From Bacteroidota bacterium (lineage in GTDB: Bacteria > Bacteroidota > Bacteroidia > NS11-12g > UBA9320), in NCBI GenBank assembly GCA_002746305.1, contig NVWV01000003.1, positions 263,999 to 327,998 of the forward strand: a stretch of DNA of 64,000 nucleotides. The letters are read 5' to 3'. Below, piece after piece: positions 34,744 to 43,957 of this stretch. The notes beneath the pieces were generated by a model. It was not told the origin of the DNA and made no database searches. It was given only the letters and a program-made list of their open reading frames with translations. The translations under genes were made by a program, and so were the position numbers. How positions within the stretch are numbered: position 1 is the first letter of the stretch; every line of letters begins with the position of its first letter.

Positions 34744-35095
34744 TTTTCAATTTCTGTATTAGTTTATATATCGATTTATCTAACTTATCCAACATGTCAT
34801 TTAGAGGTTCAATTTCATTTGCTTTAATCATTCCCAATCTAACGGTAATCTCCATTTGGGTTATTAGTTCAGAAATACTGCCTTTAGACATGTAAAGAAA
34901 TCTTACAAAATCTTTATCTGAGCTTCTATTCGCCCCTTCTGCTATATTGGATGAGACAGATACCGCTGCTCTTCTAATTTGACTTACCAGCCCAAATTTT
35001 TCATCTGAAGGAAGAGACTCCGTCATTCTATAACAGTCTGTGACTAATTCCAATGAATCATTCCATATATGGAGTTTTCTAAAATTATGACTCAT
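34736..35095 (-). CDS. Four-helix-bundle protein (23S rRNA IVP-like), embedded in the fad operon
   Basis: A 119-residue helical protein of the same family as 30622-30984. It shows FRKLHIWNDSLELVTDCYRM, EKFGLVSQIRRAAVSVSSNI, AEGANRSSDKDFVRFLYM and a C-terminal LNDMLDKLDKSIYKLIQKL. It overlaps the tetR gene by 11 nt at its start and fadN by 8 nt at its end, so it is fully integrated in the transcript. No flanking inverted repeat was found. Function is unknown. Confidence 0.88.
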   Translation of the reverse strand: MSHNFRKLHIWNDSLELVTDCYRMTESLPSDEKFGLVSQIRRAAVSVSSNIAEGANRSSDKDFVRFLYMSKGSISELITQMEITVRLGMIKANEIEPLNDMLDKLDKSIYKLIQKLKND

Positions 35096-35696
35096 AATTG
35101 GTCTTATTATCGGACGTCATTTGTCGATTATCCTGCAAACTTTTATACTCTTTTAACAACCTTTCATTCGTACGATGCAAGTAATTTACATCTCCTAAAA
35201 GTTTCATCATAATAACGGAACCTTCGATTTCTGCCACTACCACCTCAGCTTGCTCTTTTGCGTCTGACTCATTTAAAACAAAAGAATATAAATGTGTCAT
35301 CGTTTTTATCCATTCCTGAAAAAACTCCTTAATAACCTCCGTAAATGCGGGAGTGCTCTTCTGAGTTTCTAACCCAATATTGACTAAAAAATCTCCGCCT
35401 TCTTCGAATACAAAAATCTCTTCTGCTCTCATTGCAAGTTCTTTCACCCTCTCATAAGGAGTTAAACTCTCGTCAAATGCTTTGATAAAAACTTTGTGGG
35501 TATAGTGCCCCTTAAGTGCAGTCAGCACTTCCAACATCAAAGCTTCTTTGCTTTCTATGTAATGATAGATACTTCCTTTAAGCAAACCGTTTGCTTTGGC
35601 AAGATCATTCATAGAAGTGCCGTTGTATCCTTTTGTCTTGAAAACAGACAGTGAATTTCTGAGTAGGGTTTTTCTATCTAACTTGGGTTTTGCCAT
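35085..35696 (-). CDS. TetR-family regulator, likely FadR-like
   Basis: A 203-residue TetR-type repressor. The N-terminal helix-turn-helix reads RNSLSVFKTKGYNGTSMNDL then AKANGLLKGSIYHYIESKEAL. The C-terminal ligand domain includes YERVKELAMRAEEIFVFE. Being the first gene of the fad operon, it probably senses acyl-CoA and represses the operon, as Bacillus FadR (also TetR-type) does for fadNAE. The last residues (after QDNR) look like a short variable extension overlapping the next gene. The operator was not proven. Confidence 0.9.
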   Translation of the reverse strand: MAKPKLDRKTLLRNSLSVFKTKGYNGTSMNDLAKANGLLKGSIYHYIESKEALMLEVLTALKGHYTHKVFIKAFDESLTPYERVKELAMRAEEIFVFEEGGDFLVNIGLETQKSTPAFTEVIKEFFQEWIKTMTHLYSFVLNESDAKEQAEVVVAEIEGSVIMMKLLGDVNYLHRTNERLLKEYKSLQDNRQMTSDNKTNYES

Positions 35697-35734
35697 GTAC
35701 TTGACCCCAAAGCTAGCGAAAATTTAAATAATAA

Positions 35735-35747
35735 ACAAACGATTGGT
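35735..35747. promoter_or_regulatory. Weak operator candidate upstream of the TetR gene
   Basis: ACAAACGATTGGT is an imperfect palindrome (AC-n-AA-n-G-n-TT-n-GT) 38 nt before the tetR start. Four of six pairs match. It is the best dyad in this short gap but may be chance. Confidence 0.2.
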
Positions 35748-35758
35748 AGATTAAATGC

Positions 35759-36910
35759 TTACTTGTACTCGAACATATTCATGACCAAAGAAATTCCAAA
35801 GGCTGGTCGAAGCTTCGTCTTTTTATTTTCTGACCACTCATCATTTCTTTCATCTCTTTGACTCCTAAACTCAGTATACAACCCGAGTCCACTATTCAAA
35901 CGTATACTTACTGGCGAATCCTTTTTTCTCCAACTCAAACCATAGAAAGCTGCTGTTTCTGCATATCCCTTCTTCTTGTACACGTAGTAATAATACGGTG
36001 GCTCACCCAGCTGAACATAATTACTAAATAAATCATATTTCTCCTTCCTTTCAATCATAATTGATGGCTTTAGGGTTACTCCCACTATATTGAGATTAGG
36101 TAAATAGTACCCTGCCCCCAAATGCCAATCCATATCACCATCAAAGGCATTCGCAAAGCCTGCTTCTAAAAACACACTACCCATTTTCAATCCAAAGTTT
36201 GGATACAGTGATAGTCTATCTCTGCCAACACCAAGGGAAAGGTACGGATTAAAATATTTTTTGAAGGGTTCCGAGAATCTCCTTAAATGCACTTTTGGAA
36301 ATTTCTGATCAATAGCTAATAGCCTTTGCAGTGTCAATGATTGACCATTATTTTTAGCTACGTTAAAAACCACACTGATTTCCCCATAAGGAAGAATTCT
36401 TGAACTGAAATTATACAACGGATACTGATACCATCCAGGTTGACCCTGATAAAACCCAGTATTCTCACTTGTATTCAGCTGAAAGCCTCCGACTTTAAAA
36501 TTATAAGCCAATCGTTTGTTTATAGGACGATGAGTTATTCCAGCCAACACACTATAGGTATAAATAAGAGCTTTACTATTATTGGGATGCACAAAATCAG
36601 AAGTTCCCCAACTACCGGTAATAACAGTTTGACTTGATTTATTCTTTTTGTTCACCTCTAAAAAATCCATCCCAAGAGTAAATCCAACGCTAGAAGTATG
36701 ACTGACAACATCTTCATATAGCAGCTCGAAATAGATTGGACCTAATTTCAGCCTTCCTTGAGGTAAATAGTAATAGGGTCTGTTTCCTCCTACTCCGACA
36801 CTAATTCCAAAATTGACAAAATCACCTCCAATCCTTCTGGTACTATCATCGGCACTTACAAAGAGGTTCGCTGATACAAGGACGGATAAAATGGTGAGTT
36901 TAATATTCAT
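35759..36910 (-). CDS. Outer-membrane-like protein with two repeated modules
   Basis: A 383-residue protein with a signal peptide (about residues 1-20). Two modules open with the same pattern: VNFGISVGVGGNRPYYYLPQ at 32-51 and YFNPYLSLGVGRDRLSLYPN at 219-238, each followed by G-x-L-K-x-G and alternating strands. A module-ending PYGEISVVFNV is near 174. These features suggest small outer-membrane barrels in tandem. The same module occurs three times in the neighbouring gene 36986-38785. No named family was recognised. It ends 62 nt upstream of the fad-operon regulator but on the same strand, so linkage is uncertain. Confidence 0.72.
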   Translation of the reverse strand: MNIKLTILSVLVSANLFVSADDSTRRIGGDFVNFGISVGVGGNRPYYYLPQGRLKLGPIYFELLYEDVVSHTSSVGFTLGMDFLEVNKKNKSSQTVITGSWGTSDFVHPNNSKALIYTYSVLAGITHRPINKRLAYNFKVGGFQLNTSENTGFYQGQPGWYQYPLYNFSSRILPYGEISVVFNVAKNNGQSLTLQRLLAIDQKFPKVHLRRFSEPFKKYFNPYLSLGVGRDRLSLYPNFGLKMGSVFLEAGFANAFDGDMDWHLGAGYYLPNLNIVGVTLKPSIMIERKEKYDLFSNYVQLGEPPYYYYVYKKKGYAETAAFYGLSWRKKDSPVSIRLNSGLGLYTEFRSQRDERNDEWSENKKTKLRPAFGISLVMNMFEYK

Positions 36911-36985
36911 TGCCTTTTCAAAGTTAATGAATCTTCTCTGAAATGATAAATGCTTTCTTTAAGTAAACTACTCACCGATTAAGTC

Positions 36986-38785
36986 TTACTCCATTCTAAA
37001 AAGATAAATATTATATGAAAGTCCTCCGTTTAGAACAATTTTTTTACTTGAAGAGTTATTATATACACTCGTTTCCCAATCGTAGGAAGACTGGGTGCGA
37101 CTTTGATAAGCAATCCCAGCTTTTAATTCAAGACCAGATCGACCATTTTTCTTATACAAATTCAAATTAAGAGTACCTCCAAGAATGTCAGTAGAAGTGG
37201 AATGAATCTCTCCAGAAGATGAACCAAAGTAATTTAACCCAAAACCCAAATATTTATTGAATTCCTTTTTTGATTTCAATTTCACCAAGTCTGCATTAAT
37301 ATTAAATGCACCATATCCACCTACATACTGTATCCAGAAACTCCCTTTTGCATTAACAGGACCTATTTTAAGCCCGAGTGCAGGCGTCCAAATTGCTCTA
37401 TCCAGACCTGCTCCAATTGACCAAAATGGATTAAACCATTGAGCAAAACCTTCTTTAACCCTTTGTCCATTAAACTTCACCTTTCCAGTCAGTACATTTC
37501 TTAACACCTTTTGTTTGTGTCCAAAGGGCATGGCATAAATTTGGTAGGCTATTTCTCCATATGGTATATACTTTTCTGTGTTGTAAAATGGTCTTCTATA
37601 AGATTCAAAATGCAGGTTCCAAATAGTAGCAAATCCACCTCTTAATGCTAATCTTGATCTATTGTTAGACATTGGAATGTGAACACCGAACATCATCGTT
37701 CCCAAATTTTGGCTTTTATAAATCTCTTTGCCGATAGAAATTGATTTTTTTGTTACAAAACTACCGCCCAAACTGGCAGCCAGAAAGACTTGTTTTTTCT
37801 TTGATAATGACCAAGGAAATTCTAAATCCATTTGCATGGCAAAATCTCTACCATAGAATCCTTCATTCTGACCAGGCATAAAACTAGCAGTCCAATTTCC
37901 CATGCGTATAGCTAAGTTTGGCACACCATACTTCAATCGTCCACCGCCCATACCCAGCGAAAGACCAGGATTAAAATTATATCTGAATAGCTCGTTCCAG
38001 TCAAACTTCATAGTATCATTTACCCATCTTTCATGTGCTTCCTGTCTTGACTTCAAAATTTCTGTTTGCTTCTCTAATTTATTTTCTTCTTTCCATTTTC
38101 TATAAGTAACTTTTTCACTTCTCTGATTTACAAAGATTTGTTTTTTGCGAATCTTAAAAAGGTAGATTTGATAAGATAGCTCCCCGTATGCTAGCCATTT
38201 ATATTCCTCTACATCTTCTGGCCAGGGCGACGTGGTAATAACCCAAGGATTGGGATCGATAGGCCACGGTTTAGCAGGTACATTTTTACTGGTCCAATAA
38301 TACATTGTTCCAATTTTGAATGAAATACGAGATCTTTCATTTTTTAAATATTTGGTCAACCCAACAAGTACATATGGAGTTCTAGTAGCGTCTCGACCGT
38401 ATTGAGTATATATTGTTCTTCTGGTCGTTCCGCCAGAAATGGATAAAAGTGTATTAGAATCTATGAGCCTGCTACGATTTTTAAACCTTAAAAGCTCAAC
38501 ATCTCCATTTAATGACCAAAGCTTACCCTGAATGAATGGACTATAGACAACTCCACTCATTGAAAGCCTTCCCAAACGCAAAGTTGCCTGAGGAATAATG
38601 TACAATGGATGACCACCTCCGGCTCCTGCTGATAACCCAAGATTAAAATTCCTACTAATAATAGTCTTTACATCCACTTGAGCTGTTCTGACCTTTAGGC
38701 TGTGAAGATTATTAGGGTTTTCCTGAGCAGTACTTTCAAATCCAAAGACAAGAATAATCATTATGAGAATAGAAGCCTTCACCAT
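36986..38785 (-). CDS. Outer-membrane-like protein with three repeated modules
   Basis: A 599-residue protein. The start at 38785 (MVKASILIMIILVFGFESTAQ) opens on a signal peptide; upstream in-frame starts do not. Three modules begin at about residues 45 (NFNLGLSAGAGGGHPLYIIP), 270 (NFNPGLSLGMGGGRLKYGVP) and 450 (WFNPFWSIGAGLDRAIWTP). Each module closes with a YGELSYQIYLF-like segment. A charged helical linker with many Lys and Glu (QRSEKVTYRKWKEENKLEKQ) separates modules one and two. It is divergent from gldN with a 68-nt gap. Function is unknown. Confidence 0.72.
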   Translation of the reverse strand: MVKASILIMIILVFGFESTAQENPNNLHSLKVRTAQVDVKTIISRNFNLGLSAGAGGGHPLYIIPQATLRLGRLSMSGVVYSPFIQGKLWSLNGDVELLRFKNRSRLIDSNTLLSISGGTTRRTIYTQYGRDATRTPYVLVGLTKYLKNERSRISFKIGTMYYWTSKNVPAKPWPIDPNPWVITTSPWPEDVEEYKWLAYGELSYQIYLFKIRKKQIFVNQRSEKVTYRKWKEENKLEKQTEILKSRQEAHERWVNDTMKFDWNELFRYNFNPGLSLGMGGGRLKYGVPNLAIRMGNWTASFMPGQNEGFYGRDFAMQMDLEFPWSLSKKKQVFLAASLGGSFVTKKSISIGKEIYKSQNLGTMMFGVHIPMSNNRSRLALRGGFATIWNLHFESYRRPFYNTEKYIPYGEIAYQIYAMPFGHKQKVLRNVLTGKVKFNGQRVKEGFAQWFNPFWSIGAGLDRAIWTPALGLKIGPVNAKGSFWIQYVGGYGAFNINADLVKLKSKKEFNKYLGFGLNYFGSSSGEIHSTSTDILGGTLNLNLYKKNGRSGLELKAGIAYQSRTQSSYDWETSVYNNSSSKKIVLNGGLSYNIYLFRME

Positions 38786-38853
38786 ACCAAAAATACACAA
38801 ACAATAATAAAGCTCCATTAGTTGCCGTTGTCTAATCACCAAAAGTTAACGTT

Positions 38854-39693
38854 ATGAAAAAATACATTGTTATTATCTTAACTAACTTAACCATCTTATC
38901 AAATGCCCAATTACCCTCTTTCGAACCTCTCTATCCCAGAGCTATTCCAAATGAAGGAAGAGCTGTACCCTACCGCTATCTAGGAGAATCGAGAGTAAAG
39001 TATTCCAAACGTATTCATCGAGTTATAGATTCTCGCATGAAGCAAAACAAGGACATTACTTGGCCACGAAACCCACTGAATCAGGTCATTTGGCACGCAG
39101 TGACACAAGGATATCCAGACATGGATAAACCTAAGGCTTACGGAAATGATTCCTTGGCTTCTTTCATTTCTAAAAAAGAGATTTTAGAAAAAGTAACCTA
39201 CACAACCGAAGTCCCTATTCCTAACCCAGACAATCCAGATGACGTCTACGATATGATCACGACGACTGTTACAGTTCCATTTGATCCTGCGTCCATTGAC
39301 AAGTTTAGAATTATGGAAGACTGGATTTTTGACTCTCAACACAGTGACCTAAGACCCAAAATAATTGCAATTGCTCCTATGTATCACATCATGAGTGAGA
39401 GTGGTGTTGATCTTGGTGAATCAGAACTTTTCTGGGTAAAAATGGATGACCTAAGACCAATCCTTGCACAACAAGAAATATTTAATAAACACAATGACGC
39501 GGCCAGACTCAGCTACGATCATTGGTTCCAAATGAGGTTATTTGATAGCCATATTGTAAAGGAAAGCAACGTCTATGACCTTAATATTAATCAGCTTGAA
39601 GGGTTTCGTGATGACGGGGTAGAAGCACTACTTGAGGCAGATAAAATTAAAAACGACTTGTTTGTCATGGAACACGATTTATGGGAATATTAA
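38854..39693 (+). CDS. gldN: GldN, T9SS/gliding-motility ring component
   Basis: A 279-residue exported protein (signal peptide MKKYIVIILTNLTILSNAQ) with the conserved GldN/PorN signature: MEDWIFDSQHS (154-164), LFWVKMDDLRPILAQQEIFN (192-211), RLFDSHIVKESNVYD (228-242) and the C-terminal KIKNDLFVMEHDLWEY. With GldK it forms the periplasmic ring of the type IX secretion system. Usually gldN ends a gldKLMN operon; here its neighbours are a divergent barrel-like gene and metK, so it stands alone. The insert PNPDNPDDVYDM (123-134) links it to the two paralogues at 26-28.5 kb. Confidence 0.88.
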   Translation: MKKYIVIILTNLTILSNAQLPSFEPLYPRAIPNEGRAVPYRYLGESRVKYSKRIHRVIDSRMKQNKDITWPRNPLNQVIWHAVTQGYPDMDKPKAYGNDSLASFISKKEILEKVTYTTEVPIPNPDNPDDVYDMITTTVTVPFDPASIDKFRIMEDWIFDSQHSDLRPKIIAIAPMYHIMSESGVDLGESELFWVKMDDLRPILAQQEIFNKHNDAARLSYDHWFQMRLFDSHIVKESNVYDLNINQLEGFRDDGVEALLEADKIKNDLFVMEHDLWEY

Positions 39694-39700
39694 GTTTGAC

Positions 39701-39730
39701 CATCTTGACCTACACTTTTACGTCAAGATG
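39701..39730 (+). promoter_or_regulatory. 9-bp hairpin between gldN and metK
   Basis: CATCTTGAC and GTCAAGATG are perfect inverted repeats around a 12-nt loop, just after the gldN stop and immediately before the metK -7-like box. There is no T-run, so it may be a weak terminator or an operator for metK. Confidence 0.45.
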
Positions 39731-39732
39731 GT

Positions 39733-39740
39733 TACTTTTG
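39733..39740 (+). promoter_or_regulatory. TAnnTTTG promoter-like box of metK
   Basis: TACTTTTG lies 24 nt before the metK ATG and fits the Bacteroidota -7 consensus. A TTG at 39705-39707 is 25 nt upstream, longer than usual. No SAM riboswitch-like structure was recognised in this short leader. Confidence 0.4.
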
Positions 39741-39764
39741 CCGCTTTAAAATTCCAATAAGAAT

Positions 39765-41027
39765 ATGGCATATTTTTTTACATCAGAATCTGTTTCTGAA
39801 GGGCATCCAGACAAAGTTGCAGACCAAATTTCTGACGCACTCATAGATCACTTTTTAGCCTTTGACCCCAGCAGTAAAGTTGCTTGTGAAACACTTGTTA
39901 CAACTGGACAGGTTATACTTGCTGGAGAGGTTAAGTCTAAGACCTACCTTGATGTTCAAAGAATTGCTAGAGAAACCATTAACAAAATTGGATACACTAA
40001 AAGTGAATACATGTTTGATGGCAACTCATGTGGTGTACTAAGTGCTATCCACGAACAGTCTCCAGATATCAATCAAGGTGTAGAGCGTAAAAACCCAGAA
40101 GAACAAGGTGCTGGTGACCAAGGAATGATGTTTGGTTATGCGACCAACGAAACTGAGAGTCTGATGCCTCTTCCTCTTGAATTATCTCATATGTTGCTTA
40201 AAGAGTTGGCAGATTTAAGACGTGAGGATAAAAAAATAAAGTATTTGAGACCTGATAGTAAATCTCAGGTTACCATCAAATATGATGATAACAACAAGCC
40301 TATTGCCATCGACGCAATCGTAATATCAACGCAGCACGACGACTTTGATACGGAAGCTAAAATGCTTAAAAAAATCAAGGAAGATGTGATTAAGATTCTT
40401 ATTCCAAGGGTAAAGAAGTTGTTGCCAAAAGAAACCCAAAAATTATTTACTGATAAGATTAAATATCATGTAAACCCTACTGGAGTATTTGTTATTGGTG
40501 GACCACACGGAGATACGGGATTGACGGGCAGAAAAATAATTGTAGACACTTACGGTGGTAAAGGTGCTCACGGTGGCGGTGCATTTTCTGGTAAAGATCC
40601 TAGTAAGGTAGATAGAAGTGCTGCATATGCGACAAGACATGTTGCTAAAAATTTAGTAGCTGCTGGAGTATGTGATGAAGTATTGGTTCAAGTAGCCTAT
40701 GCTATTGGAGTTGCCAAGCCTATGGGACTTTATGTTAATACGTATGGTACTTCTAAGATAGATTTATCAGATGGGAAAATAGCAGATGCGATACTTAAAA
40801 TGCCTCGATTTGATATGAGACCATACTTTATTGAAAAGAGATTTAAGCTTCGCACGCCAATCTACTCTGAAACTGCCGCATATGGACATATGGGCCGTAC
40901 TACGGAGACCGTGATTAAAGAGTTTTCGGATGGTAGTGGCAAAGTGAAAAAGATAAAAGTTAAGTTATTCCCTTGGGAAGAACTTGATGGAATTAAAGAT
41001 CTGAAAAAGGCTTTTAAAATCAAGTAA
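39765..41027 (+). CDS. metK: S-adenosylmethionine synthetase
   Basis: Makes S-adenosylmethionine from ATP and methionine. Visible family signatures are [20 protein letters not shown] near the N-terminus, [12 protein letters not shown] (the active-site hexapeptide region), and [19 protein letters not shown] (the P-loop-like motif). The length, 420 residues, includes a slightly longer C-terminus than E. coli MetK, as is common in this phylum. A hairpin and a promoter-like box lie upstream. It is probably transcribed alone, since glmS has its own promoter-like sequence. Confidence 0.98.
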   Translation: MAYFFTSESVSEGHPDKVADQISDALIDHFLAFDPSSKVACETLVTTGQVILAGEVKSKTYLDVQRIARETINKIGYTKSEYMFDGNSCGVLSAIHEQSPDINQGVERKNPEEQGAGDQGMMFGYATNETESLMPLPLELSHMLLKELADLRREDKKIKYLRPDSKSQVTIKYDDNNKPIAIDAIVISTQHDDFDTEAKMLKKIKEDVIKILIPRVKKLLPKETQKLFTDKIKYHVNPTGVFVIGGPHGDTGLTGRKIIVDTYGGKGAHGGGAFSGKDPSKVDRSAAYATRHVAKNLVAAGVCDEVLVQVAYAIGVAKPMGLYVNTYGTSKIDLSDGKIADAILKMPRFDMRPYFIEKRFKLRTPIYSETAAYGHMGRTTETVIKEFSDGSGKVKKIKVKLFPWEELDGIKDLKKAFKIK

Positions 41028-41086
41028 GAACTTTAGTATTCGATAATTTAATACAGTTTTTATCGTTTGCTTGTATAATGTGTAAA

Positions 41087-41113
41087 TTGGGTTTACTCAT
41101 ACCAGTAAATTTG
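41087..41113 (+). promoter_or_regulatory. Bacteroidota-type promoter candidate of glmS
   Basis: TTG at 41087-41089, a 16-nt spacer, and TAAATTTG at 41106-41113 give a near-consensus -33/-7 pair, 22 nt before the ATG. No glmS ribozyme fold was recognised. Confidence 0.5.
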
Positions 41114-41135
41114 TCTAAAATTAACTAATATATTT

Positions 41136-42980
41136 ATGTGTGGAATAGTAGCATATTATGGCCCTGATCAAGCTTATGATTTTTTAATAAAAGGTCTTCA
41201 AAGACTTGAATATAGAGGGTATGACAGTGCAGGAATCGCCTTATTGAATGGTGATTTGAGGATCTATAAAAACAAAGGAAAAGTTTCTGAACTAGAAAAT
41301 GTTGCTCAAGGGCAAAACCTTTCTGGTACTAGAGGAATTGGACATACTAGATGGGCAACCCATGGAGAACCTAATACAGTTAATGCTCACCCGCATTTAT
41401 CTCAAAGTGGAGATATTGCCCTTATCCATAATGGAATCATTGAAAACTATGACACCCTTAAGAAGGTTTTAATAGAGCGAGGTCACGAGTTTAAAAGCGA
41501 TACAGATACGGAAGTCTTAACGCATTTAATTGAAGAAATTAAAGAGCAGGAAAACGTTGATTTACTAGAAGCTGTAAGACTTGCACTTAATGAAGTAGTG
41601 GGTGCATATGCCATCGTTATTCTTAGTAAAAATGACCCGAACACATTAATTGCAGCTCGTAAAGGAAGCCCCTTAGTTGTGGGAATAAGTGACCGAGAAG
41701 GTGAATTTTACCTTGCAAGTGATGCTACTCCAATTGTAGAATACACCAAAACCGTTACTTACCTAAATGACAATGAGATTGTAGCGATACAAGATGGGAA
41801 AATGACCATTAAGACTATCGACAACGTAAGCAAGTCTCCATTTATACAAGAGCTTGAGATTAGTCTTGATGCACTGGAAAAAGGTGGTTATGAGCATTTC
41901 ATGCTCAAGGAAATTTTTGAGCAACCTAAGTCCATTTATGATTCTATGCGTGGTCGTTTTGACCCTCAGAATTTAACCTTTGCTATGCGTAGTCTTGAGG
42001 AGTATGCGAGTAAAATAAAAAACTTAGACAGGATTATCATTGTAGCTTGTGGTACTTCATGGCATGCAGGACTGGTAGGCGAATACTTAATAGAAGAGTT
42101 TGGAAGAATCCCAGTTGAGGTAGAGTATGCATCTGAGTTTAGATACAGAAATCCAATTATTACAGAAGACGATCTCGTTATCGCCATATCACAAAGTGGT
42201 GAAACTGCTGACACTTTAGCAGCATTAGAACTTGCTAAGGAAAAAGGTGCTACCATTTATGGAATTTGTAACGTTGTAGGAAGTAGTATCCCTCGTTTAA
42301 CTCACGCTGGTGCTTATACACATGCTGGACCCGAAATAGGTGTTGCATCTACCAAATCCTTTACCGCCCAAGTAACAGTACTTACACTTCTAGCTCTGGG
42401 CATTGCAGATATAAGAGGTAAAATTTCTCGTGAACGCTTGAGAGAGATGTTTGCTGAATTGGATACAATACCACAAAAGGTGGAGGAACTATTGCAAAGC
42501 TGTAACGAAAAATGCAAGGAAATTGCCGCTGCTTACGTTGATGCTCCCAATTGCCTGTATCTGGGCAGAGGGTATAATTTTCCAGTTGCTCTGGAAGGTG
42601 CATTGAAGTTAAAAGAGATTTCTTACATCCACGCAGAAGGTTATCCTGCTGCTGAAATGAAGCACGGACCTATTGCACTTATAGATGAAGAAATGCCAGT
42701 AGTGGTTATTGCGACCAAACGCAATTACTATGAAAAAGTGCTCTCGAACATTCAGGAAGTAAAAGCTCGTAAAGGCAAGATAATAGCAATTGTAACTGAA
42801 GGCGATGAGAAAGTAGCTGAAATAGCAGATCATTATATTGAAATTCCTGATACGGAAGATTGTCTAACACCAATATTGGCTACTATTCCGTTGCAATTAC
42901 TAAGTTACTACATTGCTGTGATGAGAGGCTGTAATGTGGATCAACCTCGTAATTTGGCTAAATCTGTTACTGTAGAGTAA
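41136..42980 (+). CDS. glmS: Glutamine-fructose-6-phosphate aminotransferase (isomerizing)
   Basis: A 614-residue enzyme of UDP-GlcNAc synthesis. The N-terminal class II glutamine amidotransferase domain opens with the nucleophile Cys2 (MCGIVAYYG) and contains GHTRWATHG and HNGIIENY. Two SIS sugar-isomerase domains follow; ACGTSWHAG and SQSGETADTLAAL mark the first, with LGRGYNFPVALEGALKLKE and EGYPAAEMKHGPIALI in the second. The C-terminal DQPRNLAKSVTVE is typical. It is likely transcribed from its own promoter. Confidence 0.98.
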   Translation: MCGIVAYYGPDQAYDFLIKGLQRLEYRGYDSAGIALLNGDLRIYKNKGKVSELENVAQGQNLSGTRGIGHTRWATHGEPNTVNAHPHLSQSGDIALIHNGIIENYDTLKKVLIERGHEFKSDTDTEVLTHLIEEIKEQENVDLLEAVRLALNEVVGAYAIVILSKNDPNTLIAARKGSPLVVGISDREGEFYLASDATPIVEYTKTVTYLNDNEIVAIQDGKMTIKTIDNVSKSPFIQELEISLDALEKGGYEHFMLKEIFEQPKSIYDSMRGRFDPQNLTFAMRSLEEYASKIKNLDRIIIVACGTSWHAGLVGEYLIEEFGRIPVEVEYASEFRYRNPIITEDDLVIAISQSGETADTLAALELAKEKGATIYGICNVVGSSIPRLTHAGAYTHAGPEIGVASTKSFTAQVTVLTLLALGIADIRGKISRERLREMFAELDTIPQKVEELLQSCNEKCKEIAAAYVDAPNCLYLGRGYNFPVALEGALKLKEISYIHAEGYPAAEMKHGPIALIDEEMPVVVIATKRNYYEKVLSNIQEVKARKGKIIAIVTEGDEKVAEIADHYIEIPDTEDCLTPILATIPLQLLSYYIAVMRGCNVDQPRNLAKSVTVE

Positions 42981-43132
42981 TCTGTATAGTATTAAGAACA
43001 CTTTTCTCTGCGTAATTTTGACGCATACATTTGTCTTAAAATACTGATATAGAAATATTTAGCGTCTGCTAATACTTTTTAGGTCCTTGTTTTGAATAAT
43101 ATTCCTTAAATAAATTAGAAAGGAGAAATATT

Positions 43133-43903
43133 ATGAAAAAAACAATTACAACATTAACAATCCTATTCACATTATTAGTGGTAGAGGCCCAAGCTTCTCA
43201 ACTATTCTTAAGGACAAATAGCTTCAGGGCTAAGGCAACTATCTCTGGACTAATTTATCACTCTCAAAATGGTGAATTTCAGGTCTCACAAATAAGACCC
43301 GGAAAGCATTTTATAACCGTAACTGAAAAAAGGAATAGGAGTTATACTGACAATAGAAGGGGATACCGTCAACAAGGACAAAACCATCACTATGGAAGCA
43401 ATGTACTTTTTCAAGGTAAAATATTTATACCTCAGGGAAGTAATGTATTTGCCAGAATTACACCTCGAGGTCATCTTATAATTGATGATGTAGTTCCCAC
43501 ACGAAGAGGCAATCAACCTCACCATAGACAGGATTGCAGGCAACCTAGACAAGGTGGTGGATCCGATTATGGTAACAGAGGTGGAGGTAGAAGTGGCAAT
43601 CGAAATGTGAGACAACCTGCACATCGTCCAGTTCAATCAAACTTCAACCTTGCATTAAACACAGTTCGTTCTGCATCTTTTGAAAGCGATCGTAAAACTA
43701 TCGCAAAACAGTTTCTAAAGAATAATGATGTAACCAGCCAAGAGGTACTTCTACTTATCAGAGAATTTAACTTTGAAAGTTCTAAACTTGACATAGCCAA
43801 GTTCGCCTATGCAAGTACAGTGGATCCTCAAAATTACTTTGTCGTAAATCAAGGCTTTGATTTCAGATCTAGTATTGACGCACTAAACAGATTTATTGGG
43901 TAA
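43133..43903 (+). CDS. Exported protein with C-terminal DUF4476 domain
   Basis: A 256-residue protein with a signal peptide (about residues 1-22). The N-terminal region (TISGLIYHSQNGEFQVSQIRPG) looks like a small beta domain. A basic, Gly/Arg/His/Gln-rich low-complexity linker runs from about 125 to 165. The C-terminal DUF4476 pattern follows: SFESDRKTIAKQFLKNND, VTSQEVLLLIREFNFESS and KLDIAKFAY. DUF4476 is common in Bacteroidota with unknown function. A clear terminator ends the transcript. Confidence 0.88.
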   Translation: MKKTITTLTILFTLLVVEAQASQLFLRTNSFRAKATISGLIYHSQNGEFQVSQIRPGKHFITVTEKRNRSYTDNRRGYRQQGQNHHYGSNVLFQGKIFIPQGSNVFARITPRGHLIIDDVVPTRRGNQPHHRQDCRQPRQGGGSDYGNRGGGRSGNRNVRQPAHRPVQSNFNLALNTVRSASFESDRKTIAKQFLKNNDVTSQEVLLLIREFNFESSKLDIAKFAYASTVDPQNYFVVNQGFDFRSSIDALNRFIG

Positions 43904-43917
43904 CTCCAATGCAAATC

Positions 43918-43957
43918 AAAAATGGTCATCTAACGAAAATGGGTGGCCATTTTTTAT
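43918..43957 (+). terminator. Rho-independent terminator
   Basis: AAAAATGGTCATC (43918-43930) pairs with GGTGGCCATTTTT (43942-43954) in a 13-bp stem with two G-T wobbles, with a T-run in the second arm. It ends the DUF4476 gene. Because its left arm is A-rich it may also act on the opposite strand for the response regulator gene, whose stop lies at 43954-43956. Confidence 0.8.

Noticed and set aside
35731..36528. A 16-nt word in the tetR promoter recurring inverted inside the gene at 35759, as paired operators
   Set aside because: One 16-nt match is expected by chance in a 64-kb AT-rich window, and the second copy lies inside coding sequence.
39694..39764. SAM riboswitch before metK
   Set aside because: The leader is only about 70 nt with one simple 9-bp hairpin and shows none of the multi-helix patterns of known SAM riboswitches.
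41028..41135. glmS ribozyme before glmS
   Set aside because: The region is short and AT-rich with no double-pseudoknot pattern. The ribozyme is mainly known from Firmicutes.
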